Assembly (NCBI GenBank): GCA_902803305.1
Contig: CADCPL010000298.1
Coordinates: 1-7,255, forward strand
DNA length: 7,255 nucleotides
Origin: an uncultured Lachnospiraceae bacterium
GTDB lineage: Bacteria; Bacillota; Clostridia; Lachnospirales; Lachnospiraceae
Direction of reading: 5' to 3'
Positions 4,616-7,255 of this stretch are shown here, in pieces; the stretch's first letter is position 1, and each line of letters starts with the position of its first letter. The notes beneath the pieces were generated by a model. It did no database searches. It was not told the origin of the DNA and worked only from the letters and a program-made list of their open reading frames with translations. Both the position numbers and the translations under genes were made by a program.

Positions 4616-6043
4616 ATGAGCCTTATTTCGCTGACATTCCTTATATTCATGATCGTTTTGCTGATCGCATATTACAAGGTCAGCGCCGACAGACAGTGGA
4701 TCGTTCTTCTTGTTTTTTCTCTTGCATTTTATATGTGGGTGCATCCGCTCTGCGTGATCTTTCTGGCAGTATCCGTTATCGCCACGTGGTATCTTGCAAG
4801 AACGCCTTCACGCATAAACTTCTTACTGACTGTTGCCATAAACCTCGGAATACTGATCGTATTTCGCTACAGCATATATTTCGGAGTGCACGACCTTATC
4901 GTTCCGCTAGGCATTTCTTTCTATACTTTCATGACGCTCGGATATGCGCACGACTGCTATCAGAAAAAGATCGAGCCCGAACAGGATCTTCTTCACTACG
5001 CGCTGTTCATCACATACTTCCCGCAGCTCACGGAAGGCCCGATAGGCACATATCAGAAGATGCAGCCGCAGCTTCTTGCTCCGCATCGTTTTGATCTTAC
5101 CAATATAAAAGAAGGCGGATACCGCATCATAAAAGGTCTGTTTAAAAAACTCGTGATCGCGGGACGCCTTACATATTACGTTGACACGGTTTTTTCGTCC
5201 CCGAAGGATTACGGCGGACTGACCCTCATCACAGCCGTGTTCTTCTATGCGGTAGAGCTGTATGCCGATTTTTCGGGATACATGGATATAGTATGCGGCA
5301 TATCGAAAATGCTCGGGATCGAACTTGCCGAGAACTTCAGGCGTCCGTATTTTTCCCGCAACATTCAGGAATACTGGAGACGCTGGCACATCACGCTCAA
5401 CGAGTGGTTCAAGGAGCACCTCATGCTCCCTGCCGTGACATCCAAATGGAACATCAAGATCTCAAAAGTGATGTACAAGATCTTCCCCAAGGCGAAAAAA
5501 GGAACGATACGTACGATCTTCCCGCTCATCCTTGTCTGGATCGTCACCGGTATATGGCACGGCGCGGAGGCGGTCTACATGTGCTGGGGAATATACTTTG
5601 CGATAGTCATGCTCATATCCTTTACAACGACGGGATATTTCAAGAAGCTGAAGCTTCGCATCAAATGGAATGACAGCAACATCTTCATCATCATCTTCCA
5701 GACACTTCGTACGTTCGTGATCGTGCTTTTCGGAGAAGTGATGTTCAGAGCGCATACTATGAGCGATGCTCTTCTTATATATAAAAAGATATTTACCACG
5801 ACGCGCATAAGTGCGGATGCCCTGACGGCTGCTCTCGTCCCGTTCGGAAACGGCAACCAGGCGGCCGCATCATCGATCATCCTTGCCGTTCTCATCGGCG
5901 GCCTGTTCATTGTGGAACTAAGAAAAGAAACAGATGAGCATGCTTTTACAAAGCACAGATATGTTCAGGCATGCATCATGCTGACAGCCATAGCGCTCCT
6001 CGGTATCATCGGGCGCTCCAATTTCATGTATCAGCAGTTTTAG
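4616..6043 (+). CDS. MBOAT family membrane O-acyltransferase (DltB/AlgI-like)
   Basis: This polytopic membrane protein (475 residues from the start chosen here) belongs to the MBOAT family, which moves acyl groups through the membrane onto cell-surface polymers. It shows the typical opening (SLTFLIFMIVLLIAYYKV followed by a FYMW segment), GISFYTFMTLGY, QLTEGPIGTYQKMQPQL, the segment YFSRNIQEYWRRWHITLNEW with His258, the invariant catalytic His315 in GIWHGAEAVYMCWG, and FGEVMFRAHTMSDAL. I choose ATG 4616 instead of the in-frame ATG 4565. The promoter at 4580-4608 lies between them, the residues after 4616 align with family N-termini, and neither ATG has a ribosome site. The transcript may thus be leaderless. 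The next gene starts 8 nt downstream. With the SGNH protein and the carrier protein opposite, it resembles a dlt-type or related acylation system. The acyl group and acceptor are unknown. Confidence 0.92.
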   Translation: MSLISLTFLIFMIVLLIAYYKVSADRQWIVLLVFSLAFYMWVHPLCVIFLAVSVIATWYLARTPSRINFLLTVAINLGILIVFRYSIYFGVHDLIVPLGISFYTFMTLGYAHDCYQKKIEPEQDLLHYALFITYFPQLTEGPIGTYQKMQPQLLAPHRFDLTNIKEGGYRIIKGLFKKLVIAGRLTYYVDTVFSSPKDYGGLTLITAVFFYAVELYADFSGYMDIVCGISKMLGIELAENFRRPYFSRNIQEYWRRWHITLNEWFKEHLMLPAVTSKWNIKISKVMYKIFPKAKKGTIRTIFPLILVWIVTGIWHGAEAVYMCWGIYFAIVMLISFTTTGYFKKLKLRIKWNDSNIFIIIFQTLRTFVIVLFGEVMFRAHTMSDALLIYKKIFTTTRISADALTAALVPFGNGNQAAASSIILAVLIGGLFIVELRKETDEHAFTKHRYVQACIMLTAIALLGIIGRSNFMYQQF

Positions 6044-6051
6044 GGAGTTAA

Positions 6052-6957
6052 ATGAAAAAGACAGTTACCACGTTGTTAATCGCATTACTGATCGTTTCTT
6101 CCGTTGTCGTCTGCAAGAACCTGTTCTCTTACAGGATCCCCATCGGAAACCGCGGTATTCAGGGGGCTGTAAAGTCGGGTGACATAGACCGGCTCTTTAT
6201 CGGTTCATCGACTTTCAGGAGTAATCTTGATATAGATATACTGGATAAGACCTATGACGGGAAAGACTATATCATCGCATACGGCGGGAATCAGCTCATG
6301 GCGTTCCCGATACAGTATGATGAGATCGCGGGCCGCTCGGATAACAAGTATGACCTAATGATATTCGAGCTCGATCCTCTCATGCTCACCGAGCCCGTCA
6401 AGCTCTCCGATTCGCGTGTCGTATTCGATCTGTCATGGAACGGTAAAAAGGCTCTCTGGGATAATCTCGCCGGGTCCGAAGATACCGATTTTTCAGTGTT
6501 CTATGAGTATTTCGTAACATCGGGACTTGATGACATATTCACGTATCCGCTTACCGAACCGTTCTATTCGACAAGGTATAAGAAAGGTGCAAAGACAGGG
6601 GATACACCGTCATCGGGACGTGATTTTCTTGAAAACGAGAAGTTTGATATAAGCGAAGCCGTGATCGATCCCATACAGGAGCGAGCCGTCCGACAGCTGA
6701 TAGAAAAGTGCCGCGCAAACGGACAGGATATATGCTTCCTGGAAAGTCCGCACTATCACCGTCTGTCAGATGATCCGGTCTACAAACTGTACCTGCAATA
6801 TTTCAAGGATATGCTTGATGAGTACGGTGTGCGCTATATCCTTGCCACAGACGTACCCTTTGACGCTTCCGAACCCGAATACTTTGAAGACATGGGGCAT
6901 ATGTCCGGCGCGGGGCGCAGGACATACACCGAAGAACTCGTGAAGGTATTACGCTAA
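6052..6957 (+). CDS. membrane-anchored SGNH/DltD-like acyltransferase or esterase
   Basis: This 301-residue protein begins with an uncleaved-looking membrane anchor (about residues 4-21) and has an extracytoplasmic domain. Block I of the SGNH fold is visible as RLFIGSSTFRSNLD, with Ser53 in the nucleophile position (GSS in place of GDS, as in many DltD-type proteins). Block V is FEDMGHMSGAGR, giving Asp280 and His283. Together these suggest a complete Ser-Asp-His triad. The pairing with an MBOAT gene 8 nt upstream is the arrangement of DltB-DltD and AlgI-AlgJ/X systems, in which the SGNH partner finishes transfer of the acyl group to the polymer outside the membrane. The ribosome site is GGGAG four bases before the ATG. 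Its last nine bases overlap the end of the convergent carrier protein gene. It is shorter than classical DltD (about 400 residues), so I avoid the dltD name. Confidence 0.82.
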   Translation: MKKTVTTLLIALLIVSSVVVCKNLFSYRIPIGNRGIQGAVKSGDIDRLFIGSSTFRSNLDIDILDKTYDGKDYIIAYGGNQLMAFPIQYDEIAGRSDNKYDLMIFELDPLMLTEPVKLSDSRVVFDLSWNGKKALWDNLAGSEDTDFSVFYEYFVTSGLDDIFTYPLTEPFYSTRYKKGAKTGDTPSSGRDFLENEKFDISEAVIDPIQERAVRQLIEKCRANGQDICFLESPHYHRLSDDPVYKLYLQYFKDMLDEYGVRYILATDVPFDASEPEYFEDMGHMSGAGRRTYTEELVKVLR

Positions 6958-7170
6958 TCTCTGTATCATGTCATACATAGCCTGCATGCTGTTGAAGTTG
7001 GCAGGCACGATCTGTGTTGCGGGGATCGATACGTCAAATGTCTCATCGATCGCAGCTATGATCTGAATGATATCAAACGATGTCAGTATCTTGTCATCGA
7101 TGAGCTTATCCTCTTTTTCAAAATCGATATCATCCCTTACATCCTGTAAAAGCTCAAGTAATTCTTCCAT
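6949..7170 (-). CDS. acyl carrier protein (phosphopantetheine-binding), DltC-like
   Basis: This 73-residue acidic helical protein has the size and pattern of a stand-alone acyl or D-alanyl carrier protein. The likely phosphopantetheine site is Ser31 in ILTSFDIIQI, followed by the family helix and turn AAIDETFDVSIP and a C-terminal helix. In most carriers the residue before the serine is Asp; here it is Thr30. Holo-ACP synthases usually favour that Asp, so loading could be altered, although the following FDII fits the family. Carrier proteins of this kind hold the activated acyl group for MBOAT proteins. The gene faces the MBOAT/SGNH pair and its stop region overlaps theirs (TTACGCTAA read both ways). 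The start is supported by AAGGAG (7182-7177), which also contains the last two bases of the upstream gene's stop, so it is probably co-transcribed with that gene. Confidence 0.85.
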   Translation of the reverse strand: MEELLELLQDVRDDIDFEKEDKLIDDKILTSFDIIQIIAAIDETFDVSIPATQIVPANFNSMQAMYDMIQRLA

Positions 7171-7180
7171 TTTCCTCTCC

Positions 7181-7255
7181 TTATTCAGTCCTGTTTTTTA
7201 TATCTTCCATCATCTTTCCGGCCGCAAACCAGAAGATCGGTGCACATATCTGAAA
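7181..7255 (-). CDS. 3' end of an unidentified gene upstream of the carrier protein
   Basis: An open frame enters from the right edge and ends with TAA at 7183-7181 after 24 visible residues (QICAPIFWFAAGKM, then an acidic/basic tail EDIKNRTE). The stop overlaps the AAGGAG ribosome site of the carrier protein gene, the usual sign of a coupled operon. The first half is hydrophobic and could be the end of a last membrane segment, but the fragment is too short to name a family. It does not resemble the usual DltA ligase C-terminus. A second frame also stays open to nearly the same place, so frame choice rests on the tight stop/ribosome-site overlap and the plausible residue composition. Confidence 0.55.
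   Translation of the reverse strand, partial: FQICAPIFWFAAGKMMEDIKNRTE

Noticed and set aside
1..7255. CRISPR arrays, tRNA or rRNA genes, insertion sequences, phage or defence genes.
   Set aside because: I looked for regular repeats, tRNA-like cloverleaf ends, transposase motifs and nuclease motifs and saw none.

Overview
The window looks like a chromosomal piece of a low-to-mid GC Gram-positive anaerobe, most likely a member of the Clostridia close to Lachnospiraceae. This rests on strong AGGAGG-type ribosome sites, TTGACA/TATAAT-type promoters with 17-base spacers, a lipoprotein-anchored ABC transporter and a DltB/DltD-like acylation pair. It is an inference from style and gene families; no phylogenetic marker is present.

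Left part (1-4571, all on the minus strand): a sulfur amino acid locus. Reading in the direction of transcription, a promoter at 4543-4571 drives a leader of about 347 nt and then a four-gene ABC operon: a 557-residue lipoprotein that fuses two unrelated binding-protein families (polar amino acid type plus MetQ/NlpA type), two HisM-type permeases and a GlnQ-type ATPase. After the operon comes a second promoter (340-368), a leader of about 250 nt, and the first 26 codons of metY (O-acetylhomoserine sulfhydrylase), which runs off the left edge.

The most striking content lies in the two leaders. Each carries, behind a strong ribosome site, a short unlisted reading frame (34 and 36 residues). The two peptides share a Met/Cys-rich core (YMCMCCMCRML in one, YMCMCWRML in the other) and then SRA. 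The DNA encoding SRA (CTCCCGGGC) can pair with a downstream GCCCGGGAG, and that same downstream strand is the 5' arm of an intrinsic terminator. A neighbouring base pair changes in a compensatory way between the two leaders. This is the architecture of ribosome-mediated transcription attenuation, here reading Met-tRNA and/or Cys-tRNA charging, and used twice within 4.2 kb to coordinate sulfur amino acid uptake with homocysteine/methionine or cysteine synthesis. I see no SAM-I riboswitch or T-box in either leader.

Right part (4580-7255): a polymer acylation module. A plus-strand promoter back to back with the ABC promoter drives an MBOAT (DltB/AlgI-like) membrane acyltransferase and, 8 nt downstream, a membrane-anchored SGNH/DltD-like protein. 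The promoter places the transcription start at or next to the ATG at 4616, so this mRNA may be leaderless. Converging on these genes from the right is a small acyl carrier protein preceded by the 3' end of an unidentified gene. The carrier protein, MBOAT and SGNH protein plausibly act as carrier, membrane transferase and extracellular transferase on a cell-surface polymer. The activating ligase (DltA-like) is not in the window.
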